64,000 nt of DNA from Ecdyonurus torrentis (Eukaryota; Arthropoda; Insecta; Ephemeroptera; Heptageniidae). Positions within the stretch are counted from its first letter, which is position 1, and the number at the start of each line of letters is the position of its first letter. This document shows positions 28,990 to 43,029 of this stretch, one piece after another. The stretch covers positions 25,849,794 to 25,913,793 of the forward strand of contig OX439132.1 in assembly GCA_949318235.1 (NCBI GenBank), written 5' to 3'. A program made the position numbers and the translations under genes. The notes beneath the pieces are model-generated. The model did not search any database, was not told where the DNA came from, and saw only the letters and a list, made by a program, of their open reading frames with translations.

Positions 28990-30044
28990 AATGTTGAGAT
29001 ATAATTTATTTTACTTGCCTATAAAATTGTCTGTTATGGTCTCGTATAAAAATTAAGTTTTTATCTTCATTCCATATTTTACTAATCCAAGTCTGTAAAA
29101 TATTAATAATAATAAAGAAAGAAAGAAAGAAAAATAGCCGACAAACCATCAATCAGAAATGCGAAAGCTTTGTACTTTTGATAAACCGCTTAAATTGTTT
29201 CTGGGAAGTCATAAATTTAACAAAAATTCTAAATTAAATTATATTCCTATATAATATACGTCAAAAATTTGCATCAATACAAATGAATAGAGTTTTTTTT
29301 TTTTTTTTTGTATGTGACAGTTAAATCCTTTCAGGTATTCAAAAGGGGTATTTTTTTTTCAAGTAATAAAATATTATTTGGTATCTGAAACTGAAGAGAT
29401 GAAATTTGACGATAAACGGTAAACAAACTTTTTTTTTTTTTTTTTTTTTTTTAAGAAGCACTTCCAGGTATATAATATTTCGATTGAAACGATATCTGGT
29501 CGGCGTCTGTAGTATGGGGGTTCCAAAAACTCTTTTGTCGGTGCGATAGTTTGGACGCACCCACCCTTGAGATCTCTAGTTTCCTGTCTGTACTAAATGT
29601 ATACCCGTCTATAATGACAAAATGAAGCAAATTACCTCAATTTTTGCTATAGGATGAAAAAACATTAAACACAATGGTCTATTTTATTAACAGTATTATA
29701 TGCTTCTTGATCAAGTATTCAACATAAAAGCTTTAGAGTAATATACTCTTAAATTTTTTATATATTAAAAATTAAAAAGCAAAATAATCATTAATTTAAA
29801 ATCATTGGCAATCTGAATATCTTGAAAATTTATATTTTTTCCCGTGCATAAATTACTTTAAGTTCAACTCCTCTTCTAGATTATATATAATACACAATAT
29901 ATACTTTCAAATATTGTATATGGATGCTGGATAATATCAGTAACACTGTATATAATTGGATAATAAATTACATATAGCTTGCATAAAAGGTCAAAAAATT
30001 ATTATAGACAAATTTGGTTTGGCGGTATACTAATAAATTTTTCG

Positions 30045-30164
30045 ATATGTTGGGTGGTTGCATGAAAAAGTCTGGAAATGCGCTTCGACACCATTCTGGA
30101 GCAATGAATAACATTGCTCAGCATAGTACAAACGTCATTGTTGGTTATTTTCTTTGGAAAATTG

Positions 30165-30195
<31 letters not shown>

Positions 30196-30357
30196 TATAT
30201 AACTTGAAAACTTTAACAGCATTAATATTCTCAAAAATATTGGTATAAGTATTTTTGAACTGGCAAAATGTTTCATTTCCCCATACCGACCCCTAGCTCT
30301 GTTATTTAGTGCTCAGCATGGTGTTAATTTTTATATGAATTCAATATATATATAGTT
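30045..30357 (-). mobile_element. MITE family C, copy 3 (diverged, minus orientation)
   Basis: Read on the minus strand it follows the family C order: CACCATGCTGAGCACTAAATAAC, a TATGGGGAAATG block, TTTTGCCAGTTCAAAAATACTT, TTTTTGAGAATATTAATGCTGTTA, then CCAAAGAAAATAACCAA and ATGCTGAGCAATGTTATTCATTGCT. A T tract at 30164-30192 lies where the other copies have an A-rich segment. The ends are weak, so the limits are approximate. Confidence 0.65.
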
Positions 30358-31411
30358 TGTCTATATATTCATCGTAATTGTGCAAAATATTATTTTAATG
30401 AATTAAACAAAGTTTAAATTTAAAAATTAGACACGAGATAATATTATATATTTTTTTATAAATTAAAATGCAACCAAAAGTGCGAAAAAGGAAGAGGAAA
30501 ATGGCAAAATAGAGGCCAATGTAAATAAAGGAAAAATGGTATTTGAAAATTTGTAAATGTAAAAATGTGATATTATGTTTGATGCCTGCCACTGAATTTG
30601 GCGAGCGTGGGCCGCGTGGAGCCTTATTTGCATGTTATAAAAAAATAGTGTATTACTATTTCCAATTAGTGACTTCTTTTTAATATCAATATAGCTTTGG
30701 TCTCTTCACTCACTTGTTATATAATAATTAATGTATATTAAAAATAGAGTATAATCTCTTTTTAGAATGTCAAAACTATATATAATAATAAAAACAAAAT
30801 GTAGTTTCACACTTTTTCCTCTATAAAAAATTTATTACAATCAAATGTATATTTTATATAAATACCCACTCATTCAAAACAATCAAATTTGCATAGAAAA
30901 ATTTATACATGTAAAACTGATTTATATCAAATCTAAAATTTTGCATTTAATATACACTTTCTTATACTTTCTATAAATAACATTGAATAATTCAAATAAA
31001 TATCTATTAAATATTTATATAAAAGAAAAAGTAAACAATAGAAAAATATATATTCATGAATTCAAATTTATAACTGATTAGTTATTTAGCAATGTCATAA
31101 AATATTTTTCAATTTGACAATAACTTTTTTACTGTTCTTATATTGATAGCCAAAATTTGTATATAGAACAATAAACAATATATTGTTTTATAAATATAAA
31201 AATATTGCAAGGTTACATAAGACAAAAAATAAACATAAGTTACATTTTGTATAACCCCTGCTGATTTGAAAAGAAAAAGAGAACTATACGAGTTTGAGCT
31301 CATTACGTGTCAGTGTTCCGTCTGTCTATTATTTTCTAGAATTAGAGTTTAATTAAAGACATTAATTGGTGCTCTTGGGTAGGTTTTATACTCGTGATGT
31401 AGAAGATAGAG

Positions 31412-31413
<2 letters not shown>

Positions 31414-31479
<66 letters not shown>
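31414..31479. repeat. (GA)n, 66 bp
   Basis: An uninterrupted GA tract in AT-rich DNA. Confidence 0.95.
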
Positions 31480-31482
<3 letters not shown>

Positions 31483-32751
31483 AAGAGAGCCGTCTGCTGT
31501 GAACTGACCGCGCAAGAAGTTACAGAATATTTATATCACTAAGGTCGACTGTAAAAATACAACATATAATAACATGAATTTATATACATTTTTTTTCTAA
31601 ATTACCCTCAAATTTTTATAATATTATTAATGTATAACGATTTTTAAATAAAAAATACAAAAATTATCCTATAAAATTATATTGATTAATAATATTTAAA
31701 TAAAAGTTTATTTTTTTTTTTTAAATTTAAATCGAAGTATATAAATATATAATAAAAAAAAAGTAAATTATCTTGGGCTATAAATTAAGACCGGTATACA
31801 ACACTCGAATTAAATAACTCTCATTATTATACTTTTATTGTTCAAGTATTTTTTTTTCTTTTCTTTTTGTAATTGCAGTACATAAGAACAAAAGGGGAAA
31901 TTTTTAAAGTATACTATATGTACATAAAAAATTCTTACGAAAGAAGAATTTCGTAATAAATTCTTTGAAGTTTTTATTATATAAAATGATTATAAAAACG
32001 TTTTAAAATTTTTGTCACAAATTATTTTTTAAATGTTTATAATTTTTTATCATCACATATCCGCAAAGTTTTTAAGTTTTTTTTTTTTTTTTTAATTTTT
32101 TTGTCATTAAAGCATAACGAATTTCAAAAATATTACAAAACCACTTTAGTAATTCTCTGTATATTAAAGATAAAATATTTTTTTAATTAATAATCTTGAA
32201 AGCTTACGAAATAAATTAATGACAGGGGTTATTTAATAATACTATATCCACTAGTAAAATGATCTTGGGCTTCAAGTGTTTATATAATATATTTGATGTT
32301 TGCGATTGTAAGCCGACCACTTCAAATATATATGAATATATATGATGTGAGTTCTCAAACGGTTCATCTTTTTTGGAGGATACATGAGCATCATCGTGTA
32401 AGAAGTAGCTGTAGGCAGAAAAAAAATCTCTCTCTCTTTCAATCTTTGTTCTCTCATCGTTTTCAATGTTTTACAACAGCATTAAACAAATTCAATCATA
32501 AGTTTAATTTTAAAATTTTGAATATCGCTGCACCAGTAACAGGAAACAGCGGGAGATTTGTCGTGACAAATATATATGAAAGAAAACGGCAACATTACAA
32601 TTATATACGATTTTTTTTTTCTTTACAGTCTCCGGCGTAAGCATACTTTTCTGTATCTAATATAAAGCAAAATATGATGCTCTTTATGCTCTGTATACAG
32701 AACTGAACTGAGAGTGAGTGTGTATATGTAAGAGCGACAGAGAGAGTGAGT

Positions 32752-32756
<5 letters not shown>

Positions 32757-32832
<76 letters not shown>
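32757..32832. repeat. (GA)n, 76 bp
   Basis: A tract preceded by degenerate GAGT repeats (32710-32756). Confidence 0.95.
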
Positions 32833-32835
<3 letters not shown>

Positions 32836-33463
32836 AGCAAAAGAGGCATTGAAAAGAGAGACGAAAAGAAAAAAAATATTGGTCAAAACTCCAAAGTACC
32901 CGCCATCATCTCAATGTCTATTAAATCTACGTATAATAACAAAAGTTTTATATATATAATACATTATACAAGAAGAAAAGAGAGGCAATTATTATAGAAC
33001 ATGCAGTCTTAGTAATATATAAATGTAAGTATAAGCATGGCAAAGCTTTTCATTTTACAAACCCCAACGATGACGAAGTATAATTCAAAACTCTTTTATA
33101 TTCAATCTCAATTTTTTTTTCTTTCTTTTTGTTCGTCTCTTTTGAATAAAAATTCTGAACAATTGAAATAGGTAAAAAAAAAAGCATTGAAAATTGAGAA
33201 TGCTTTAAGCTACTTCACTCTTTATTTTTTTCGTTTATTATTTACTTCCCCTCTTGTTCTTATTCAAGTGCTTATTAACTTTAATTTTTATGAAGCTATT
33301 TATTTCACTATTAGATTTTGTATATCATATATATGTAATAAAATTTATAATAAATTGAAATTTTGCTTTCCTGATTTTATAACACATTTTGAAAACGTAT
33401 GAGAAAATAGAAAATAAAGTTACATTTGTCATACAATCACGTATACCAGTCTTGATCGTGCTA

Positions 33464-33787
33464 TATAGGGTGGTTTCGCATTCATGTTAAAGTCTACGCC
33501 ATAAGTGAGCTCTAAATAACGTAGGGCAGTACGGGAAAATGACTCATTTTGCCAGTTTAAAAATACTTCACAATATTATTTTTGAGAGCATTGATGCTGT
33601 TATAACAGGTTGCATTAGTTTTTCAAGTATGCAAGAAAAATAAAAATAGCCAAAAAAATAAAGAAGCAATTTTCCGAAGAAAATAGCCAAAAACTACGTT
33701 TGTCCTAATATGCTGAAAAATGTTATTTATTGCTCAAGGAGAGCATAAAAAAGCATTCAGAATGACGTCATGCGCACATATCCTATA
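33464..33787 (+). mobile_element. MITE family C, copy 1 (about 320 bp)
   Basis: The copy starts TATAGGGTGG and ends ATATCCTATA. It shares with 42704-43028 the blocks GCATTCATGTTAAAGTC, GAGAGCATTGATGCTGT and ATGACGTCAT near the right end. The ends fit a TATATA-GGGT terminal repeat. Since the flanking TATATA is low complexity, the duplicated target length cannot be fixed. No reading frame of interest. Confidence 0.75.
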
Positions 33788-35446
33788 TTATAGACCATAT
33801 AGTTATATAAACATACTGTATGATGATATCTAGGCTATACCACATTTCTATGAATATAAATATAATATGGTATAATAAAATGGCACAAAAATTAACTCAA
33901 ATGAATCTGACTATATTAAAAAGAAAATAAATATGGTATTGACACAATTTAAACGTCAACCAAAAAATAGTGACCTAAAATAATAATATTTATATACTGC
34001 AGTATAATCAAGAAAATAAATATATGTAAATTCAATTAAATCTGATGCAGTTTAACGTAAAATGCAAATATGAAACTGCAATATTATAAGTATATTCATA
34101 TAACTTAGTACTTATACTCTAATATACTTATATATGAAAAAGGAAGCTAAATTATAGAAGAGGTTATATAGGCATCAAAATGTTTATATAATATATACAA
34201 GTGATAAATTAAAAAGTAGAAATTTCCGTGTTTATATCAGTGTTATATAACAAAAGTGTTTAATATTGACATTAATGAGTTGTAAATTTCCACTCGAGTA
34301 TAATTAAAATGTAATTATAGTTTGAACATAGTGTGAGATCAAACCGATGGTCAAGGTTAGTGGCTTTGCTGTGTTGCTGCATTATAATTATTATCACGCC
34401 AAACCAACATGTGTGAAATTTATAAATGTACTCTATACATAACTATTTTTTAAATAATATTTTTTCTTGCTTTAATGAATTATGAATAAATTTTTTAACC
34501 TTTTTTTTCTATGTACCCAAGCGTGTTAAATTAGACTAATATAATTTTTTTTTAAACTTTTTCATGATTTCCATTTTATGAAATTTAATATTTATTAATA
34601 TTACATTTTTAAATTTCAAGGATATAAATATTAAAATTTACATAGCTATAACATGATTTCTTTGAACTTATATATGTAATACATTTAAGCTTTTAAAATG
34701 TCTTGCATACATACAAATTTTTTTAGTCACATATAACATCATGACTTGCTTAATCCTTTTTTTATGTGTGATGGGATTTAGGATTGGGGAATTTTTATAT
34801 CTATCATCAACTTTGATAGTCTAGTTTTGATTTTTTTTTCTTTCTTTTTTATATTGTATTCAAAATAAACTGATGCGGTATATATAAATATTGCATATGT
34901 TTTTATTGCTTGAATTTTTAAATATCTATATAAATATTATATGATATGATATTATATAAATCAATATCAGTATCAATGCTTTTTTTCCAGTAATGAAAGT
35001 TTAATTATATAAAAAAGACATGTAAAATCTAAAAAACGGAGGTTTAATAAAGATGCATGAATTTGCAATTTTGTATGAAACGCTATTTTTTTAAATGAAT
35101 ATCAAATATTTTTAACTTAAATTTATAGCAGTTATATAGCACATCATTTTTTCCGTGCATTAAAGTTATTCAGAAAGTATAAAACAAAACATGTTCGACA
35201 ATTATATGCTATAACGCAGCATAATATAAAACTTTGTATATATGATACAGAAAAAATATAATTTAAAAATCATATATGGTGTTATAACAAGATAATTCAT
35301 GCGCTTCGAACACATCTTTGTTGTTGGGCGTATATATTATATAAACTTTAATGTTGTGTAAAATATAGAGTTACCTTTTTTCAGTGGAATATTATATTTT
35401 TTTTACTTTGAAAAGTAATTTGTCTGTGCAACATAGTTGAGACAGT

Positions 35447-35624
<178 letters not shown>

Positions 35625-35819
35625 ATATATTACTTAATATAATAATAATGTAGTTAACCCTATCCAGTGTCCATATATAAATATATTTTCTATACACGGA
35701 CACAAATAATACAAAATTAATGTTAAAAACTACTTGTTTGCGTAGTAAAATTTTTACCAACTAACCTTATATATGCATTAGAAAGCATTAGAAAAAATCA
35801 CAACAAATGACCTCTTATT

Positions 35820-36300
35820 TTTTCTCAAAATACGGAAAAGGAAGTACCGGAAGAGGAAATCACGTGACGGTAAAAGTGGGAGGTAGCTCAGGCCTAGCTT
35901 GCTGCTGGCACTGATTGCTTATGTTTACTCAAAATGAGGAAAAGGAAGTGCCCGGAAGAGGAAACCACGTGACGGTAAAAGTGGGAGAAAAGTTGGTGCC
36001 AGCAGCAAGCTAGGCCAGAGCCACCTCCCACTTTTACCGTCACGTGGTTTCCTCTTCCGGCACTTCCTTTTCCGCATTTTGAGTAAACATAAGCGGTCAA
36101 TGCCTGTTCGTACTTCGTAGAAACCCTGAATGTTTACAAGTAAGCATCTTAAAAACGGAAAAGGAAGTGCCTGAAATGGAAATCACGTGACGTAAAAGTG
36201 GGAGAAATGTTCTCGCCAGCAGCATGCTAATAGGCTTGAGCTACCTCCCACTTTTAACGTCACGTGGTTTACTTTTCCGGCACTTCCGTTTCCGTTATAT
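35820..36300. repeat. cluster of CACGTG-bearing inverted repeats (family E)
   Basis: A unit of about 85 bp containing GGAAAAGGAAGTGCC, GGAAGAGGAAACCACGTGACGG and TAAAAGTGGGAG occurs five times, three in + and two in inverted orientation. Together they form a half unit (35824-35912), one full hairpin (about 35907-36104) and a second, more diverged hairpin (36147-36297). The exact E-box CACGTG is kept in all five, at 35861, 35966, 36041, 36184 and 36261. ETS-like CCGGAAG or CTTCCGG words lie beside most of them. The arrangement suggests nested or tandem insertion of a foldback MITE. No coding function is supported. Confidence 0.75.
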
Positions 36301-36320
36301 ATATAGCTTTACATGATCAT

Positions 36321-36410
36321 TCCCTGTGTTCTGCTACTAAAATGACGATCATCTATGGTTGTTTAAATATAATGTGCATTTTTTGAAGCAAGAAAACAGG
36401 GTTTACGAAG
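36321..36410. mobile_element. short MITE family I, copy 2 (partial)
   Basis: This copy shares CTGCTACTAAAATGACG and AGAAAACAGGGTTTACGAA with the element at 3461, in the opposite orientation. Its left terminal repeat is shortened. It lies immediately right of the CACGTG hairpin cluster. Confidence 0.6.
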
Positions 36411-37146
36411 AAAAAAAAATGAAAATCATTGCAAATTTAACGCGAGTTTATTCGTATGTAATATATTTACACAATCTTTACGCATGATAAATAAGTTAGC
36501 AGTCAAAGCTTTACTTCATCAGTATGTAATTCGTTTCAGACATTCATGGTGACAACTGACAAGTATATGATTTTGTTGTGTATATATAGGATAATACAGT
36601 TGAGCCAGCGTATAGCATAACATATAGTTAATATATTCAGTCTCTTCTCCGTGAATAAATGTATAATACAAATCATAATTCCTGATGAGGTAATTATTAT
36701 AAATGTATTCTAAATAATCTGTTCCATTAATATGTTCTTATGTTTATGTTCTTATATATAAACTGTCAACTCATTCTTTTCTATAGATTGATTTAATCAA
36801 TTAATAAATCTGTTATTAATTAATTCCTGCCTACATATGAAACCATATATAAGAGAGAAAATAATTACGAAATATATGATTAATTAATAACAAAAAAAAA
36901 ACGATGTGTACTTGATGTTCTTTATTCATGTTATACATTTTTTTTAATTAAATTCTCTAAATTAGTCATTACTTTTTTTTCTTCTTATATTATTATTATT
37001 TTATTTAAAGGCGGTGTACATATACACTGCATGCATGCGAAAAATATCGTCGTCCCACCTGCGTTTCATTTTTATGTTTCTCTGTACCCACCGCTGTGAT
37101 CTTTCAAACATCGAGACCACCTGTCCAGCTTGAGTCAATGAGAACC

Positions 37147-37272
<126 letters not shown>

Positions 37273-38064
37273 AGTTTCAATTGTTTATATATACACGGAG
37301 GGATATTACATTTCATCATTTGTATTTGCTTGCACATTTTTAAATTCAGAGAGCATTTATTGATTATTTTGTTGAAAGGTTATTGGCCTGTCTGTCTATA
37401 CAACTATATAATACAAAGCTCAAGATAAGTTATATTTTGCTATATTTATTTATAGTTTATTTAGGTTGCAAAATATTGAAGGCATTGATCAGAAAAAAAA
37501 AATATCAATGTTATCTCTTATTATGACATTATATAAAATAGGATAATACTATATATATACATGGATCCCTATTTCAAAATGCATTTTAAATAAGTCTGAA
37601 AATATATAGACCATCATATGCATTGCAGCTTCTATATACATATTTTTTTGCAACTGCATGTTTACATTTTGAAATTCAGATAATTGATGTTTCGATGTTA
37701 TTTTTATGAATGCATTAACATTTAATGAGTCATAAAAGCCACAAATAATTATATATGTCTTTTATTATCTATTTGAAAATATACTATCTTGCAATTGCTA
37801 TACCAATCTGATGGTTATAATATATATTTTAAAAGTGCAACCTCTAAGTATATCATGATTTAGTTTTGAAAACAAATAAATATTAAAATCTGATTTGTTG
37901 CTTTATAAATTCATGACATTGTGTTCGTCATAGAAAATACAGGACAATCAAGTTCTTCAAAATTAAACTCACGACATGTCCAGACCGACAATTGTACATA
38001 TATATTTTGAGTAGCGTTAAGTCTTGACGTTTTTTGCACGACTCACGACCTAAAATTAAATTGA

Positions 38065-38069
<5 letters not shown>

Positions 38070-38121
<52 letters not shown>
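38070..38121. repeat. (GA)n, 52 bp
   Basis: An uninterrupted GA tract in AT-rich DNA. Confidence 0.95.
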
Positions 38122-38124
<3 letters not shown>

Positions 38125-41100
38125 CGAATTAAATTTGACAGTAATAATCTTTAATTTATATTATGCTGTCTTTTCGTTGCACGACTTTGGATTATTTGTA
38201 GAACTCTTCTGACTTATTCTCTGATGTGGCTTTTGGAATCTTGTCATGAAATTTTGTATGCACGTATCCAAAATATACGGACACAAAGGACAAATTTTAC
38301 TTATGTGGGGCGTATTAAAGCACGCTGTTACACTTTAAAATATAATTGTATTTTCTAGTTTTTGAAAATATTCAAAAATTATATGAATAACATTTTTTCA
38401 TTCATTATGTATATTTATTAATATATAATATGATGAGTGATGACACATGGTCTTAATTTTATGGTATATATATTATTTTATATAATACTTTTTTTTTTTC
38501 TTTTTTTTGTAAAAGAAACAATGTATATATATTTTGAGACAAAATATAAAACAATATGTAATTTAAAACAAAAATAAAACAAAATACAGTATTTATTTGC
38601 GTGTATTATACAGAATAAAACAAAAGAATGAAATGAATAAAGTTATATATTTTTTTCCTGTCTTTATGTTTTTAAAGGTGTGTCTCTATATTATAATTTG
38701 TGACTGTTATTTTCGCATTTAGTTCAAAGATAGAATATATTTCCTGCACTTATATAAAAATAAATTATTATTATATATAAGTTCTTTTTGTTTCTCCCTG
38801 ATGCAATATTATATGTATGAATCATTTGTCTTTTGTTCTATATAAGCTTCTCAAATCACGTGATCATTCAAAAGATTATATTCTTATAAAATATATAAAA
38901 ATATAAGCTATATCATATGAAAATAAAAGTTGGAATCATACATCTTAAAGGAATAAATAATAATAAACAAACAAAAAACTTTAAAGCTATATATATGTAA
39001 TACAATATATAATTTGTAAATTCAAATATGCATAGAGATGAACTCCCATAAGAATGACTTTATTATTAAATATATAATTGACAATTTGTTTTTAAATATT
39101 TAAAGAAAAGTACATGAATATATTGTATACTTCTAAACACTGACATTAATTTTAAGATAATATACTATAATAAGTTTTTGCTATAATATTTATTATTTTG
39201 AAGTTTAAATGTATATAAGTTTCCTATATAATTATATATACTTTATAATGTATTGAAGTGATCATGTTTCTATATATTATGTCACTAATTGTGTAACAAT
39301 AAGACAAATAAAGTTCAATGAAGCACATCATAAAACATATTTTATATTGGTTATTGATTTTGACAATCGAAAAAAAAATCAATTTTTATATTATTATATA
39401 TATATAGGAAGTGATCATTATATAATTTTGTGTTCATGTTAATGCAATATATTTACAAAATAGAAGCAGATTATATTGTCGATAAATTATCATCTTTATA
39501 TATATAAAAAAATTCCTCTTATATACACTTTTGTCATAGTGAACTTTTTCATGGAGAATTAAAAAAGAGTATGCATGCCATACGTGATGGACGAGGTAAA
39601 TACGAGGTTATATGTTGAGAATCAATGTCAACAAAATTTACGCAAAAAAAAAAAAAAATTTAATAATAATAATAATAATAAACTGCATGATTCACTGAAA
39701 TTTGTGTAATGTTTATTTTATTTTGTGTAACACTTATCCTTTATTCCATCTCATGCATTATAGAAAATGTTTTTGCTTTTCTATTCAGGAATTTAAATCT
39801 CAATGCACTAATTAATTTTAAAACGACAATAGAAAAAAACAAACGTTAACTTTCGCTTTAATTGACAAGAATTTGCTATACATGTGATGAAGAAATTACT
39901 ATATACAAAAAACTTCCAAGATTTTACACTTTCTTTGTAGTACTGTTAAGTTTTTCAGACAGAGGATAATTACTTTGAATTTTATTCAGATTATAAATCC
40001 ATATTTATATTTATATGGTTTAATAAATGATACAGAAGCACGAGAAACAAGAATTATACGTCTGCATTTATTCATGTATTTATTTTATATATCTATGTTT
40101 ATTTATATAATATATTTTTATTATAATATTGCTTCCTCCATTTCTCTTCATTATATTTTCTCGTTACTCTCGTCCAATGTATATATACGCTCATCAGAGG
40201 CATTTTGTAAAAGTAAAACAGCTTTTTAAAACTACTTGTTGCTTCTCCAGAAAAAAAAAGAACATTACTTCAAACGTCAAATTATATATGACTCTGCTTT
40301 TATAGTATAACAAAAGGTTATGGTTTTTAGTAATATTACATCAATTATAAGTATCGTTCTATTTTAAAAATATATAAATACTATAATTTAGTAATTACCT
40401 TCTCTTTTTTTTTTCTTCGTGTTTTATTATTCCTTTTTTTTTTTTTTTTTTTTTTTTTTAACTTTTACCTTTTTCTTTATTTTTAAATACATTAAAAAAA
40501 CAGCTATAAATGTTCGGTATTTCAGGTAAAGATTGATATTTTTTAGAGCTATATAGCAAGAAGCTATATTGGAGCCATATAACCTTTATTTCTCGTCTGT
40601 GCGGTGGTGTATTTTTTATTATTATTTTTCTTTTTTAAGTCGGGGAACTGTGCAATTAGGCCTCTCAAAAACTCTTATTGTATTTATATAGGGGTTGTTG
40701 AAGAGAGAGAGAGAGAGAACAAACGAATACAGCTGAAGGTACAGTATACTGTACAGACTTTTTTTTATTTGATAGGAAATTGCAACCCCAAGGATATAAA
40801 CTGCCGACGTTATTCCAAATCGTTTGTCGGTTTGTTTCTTTTGTTGTTTGTACTGTACCCCCCTCTCCCTCCCTCTGTCACCACTTTATACAGCACCCAC
40901 CCCTTCTTCTTCTTATTATTATTATTATTCTCTTTCTGTCTGTGTATATATAAATGCATTTTTCTGTTGAGCGGTTATTGCCTTTCCTTTTCCCTGCCTC
41001 AAAATCCAATGTACCGTATGTAACAGAATCTCAAAAAACGACAAGTAGTTTGACAATATGTACTGTAGAAGAAATAATAATAAAATACATGAAACATGCA

Positions 41101-42030
41101 GTATCATTTTTTTTCATTCATTCATTCATTCATTCGTTTTTTTTTTTTTTTTTTTTTTCGCAATATAGCATTGTGTAACATGATGTGCTACTTCACTATA
41201 TCATATACGTTACATCATATATTATTCAAGAAGCTTTTCTACCTACAAAATTGAATTATAATTGAAAAAGAATCCATAAAAAAAGAACTTAGCAGTATCA
41301 TTAATTAATATATTAAACTATATTGACAATATTCCATAAAATATAAAATTGATTATCAAAATTAGCTCAAAAAGGACCACAAAGTTTAAGAAAATTTGCC
41401 TTCATTAAAATTAGTCTTGTGTAACTGGATAATTATTATTATTTTATTATTTTTTTTTCTTACAAATTTTAATTTTTTTCCATACTTTAATTTATTCGTT
41501 TAAATTTTGTAAGAAAAAAGTGGATAATATAAATCAAAAGTTGAATATAAAAAATTTATGTAAGCACACCAATATTAGCCTCTAATATACCTTAATTTTA
41601 CATTATACAGTATATAATTATAATATATTTATTTAGCAATAAATTATAATAAAAAAGACAACATTAAAATTTATTAATCTTTAAAATATTCAATTATTTT
41701 AATACCGTATCTTTACATTATTTTATAAATCTGATGTATACAATTTTTTTTCGACGTATATAATTTTAAATTTTTTACAATATGCGTAACAATATTTTTT
41801 TTTAAAAGAAAGAAATATTCATATTTTTCTACGCTTGATAGAATTTGAAATATATATAAAAAGTTGCTTTTGTTGTCTTTTTAATGTAGCGTTTAAAGTT
41901 TTCCTTACATGAAGCGGGTCGGCATTCCTAATTCGGCAGGCTCAGTGAGCAAAGTTATATAGAGAAGTAGTATAATAATGATTTTGCCGTCCGCATGAAA
42001 TATAATTTTCATCCCTGCATGTGACGCGTT

Positions 42031-42061
<31 letters not shown>

Positions 42062-42549
42062 AGCTGTCCAAAAATATGTTTTATATTCTTTTATTTCTTG
42101 GTGGCAAACTAATGATAGCGCGCTTGCCCGACTCTATGATCAAGCTCAAATTAGTTCCCCTTCCCCCCTTTTACCTCCTCACCCAATCTTGATAGCCTCC
42201 CTCTTCTCTTATATTACATGAGAGTAATCTCAATTTTTTTTTCTCTCTCTTCCTTTTGCTCTTTATATCTAGTGAGGTAGAAAAACTTCTTTTTTTTTTC
42301 CTTATGTTGTTGACTATGTATGTGAAGCATGAAAATTTTATCGTTTGTAACGTAAAATATAAAAATATGAAATACATATTTAAGCTAAGAAAAAATATGT
42401 ATTATTGTAAACTGCATTTTGGAAACGTTAATATTAAGCCAGATGCTTTCTTTTTTTCCTATATTTTGAAATTGTCCAGTTTTCGGTGTTTTTAAGAAAA
42501 TTTCACAAAAGTTAATAAATAAGGAATACGCGCGCACTTTTGAAATCTA

Positions 42550-42589
<40 letters not shown>

Positions 42590-42703
42590 GTTAAAACCAT
42601 GGCATATTCATAGTATAGAAATATAAAGTATTAGTCAAGTATGCGTTGCTTGTACGGTCATTTCACTAAAAAAATGAATTTCATACCAAATGTTAATAAC
42701 ATA

Positions 42704-43028
42704 TATAGGGTCTATGCATTCATGTTAAAGTCAACGCCATGTTGGATCACTCAATAACATGGGTGGCATAGGAAAATAGCTCATTATTTTACCACTAAGA
42801 AATAGTTTTGAGAGCATTGATGCTGTAAATATGTTGAATTAGTATCTCAAGCATAGACATATGTCTATGATCTCAAGTATGTGAGAAAAATAACAATAAC
42901 GAAAAATTAACTGATTTCCCAAAGGAAATTAGCTTAAATGAAGTTTGTCCTATGCTGAGCGATGTTATCACTACTCCAGTATGGCCTCCAAGCGTAATAA
43001 ACATGACGTCATTCGCATACACCCTATA
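42704..43028 (+). mobile_element. MITE family C, copy 2 (325 bp)
   Basis: TATAGGGTCTATGCATTC at the left is the inverted counterpart of GCATACACCCTATA at the right, and both sides abut TATATA. The copy is homologous throughout to 33464-33787. It contains a small extra palindrome, CATAGACATATGTCTATG (42864-42881), next to a repeated CTCAAG word. This looks like a local insertion or duplication absent from copy 1. TGACGTCA is at 43004-43011. Confidence 0.75.
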
Positions 43029-43029
43029 T

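Noticed and set aside
32293..32640. 115-residue + strand frame
   Set aside because: No recognised domain, no consensus splice context and low-complexity ends; its length is not exceptional for the window.
35894..36100. Minus-strand 68-residue frame with Gly-rich sequence
   Set aside because: It lies wholly inside the CACGTG hairpin cluster and is a by-product of repeat composition.
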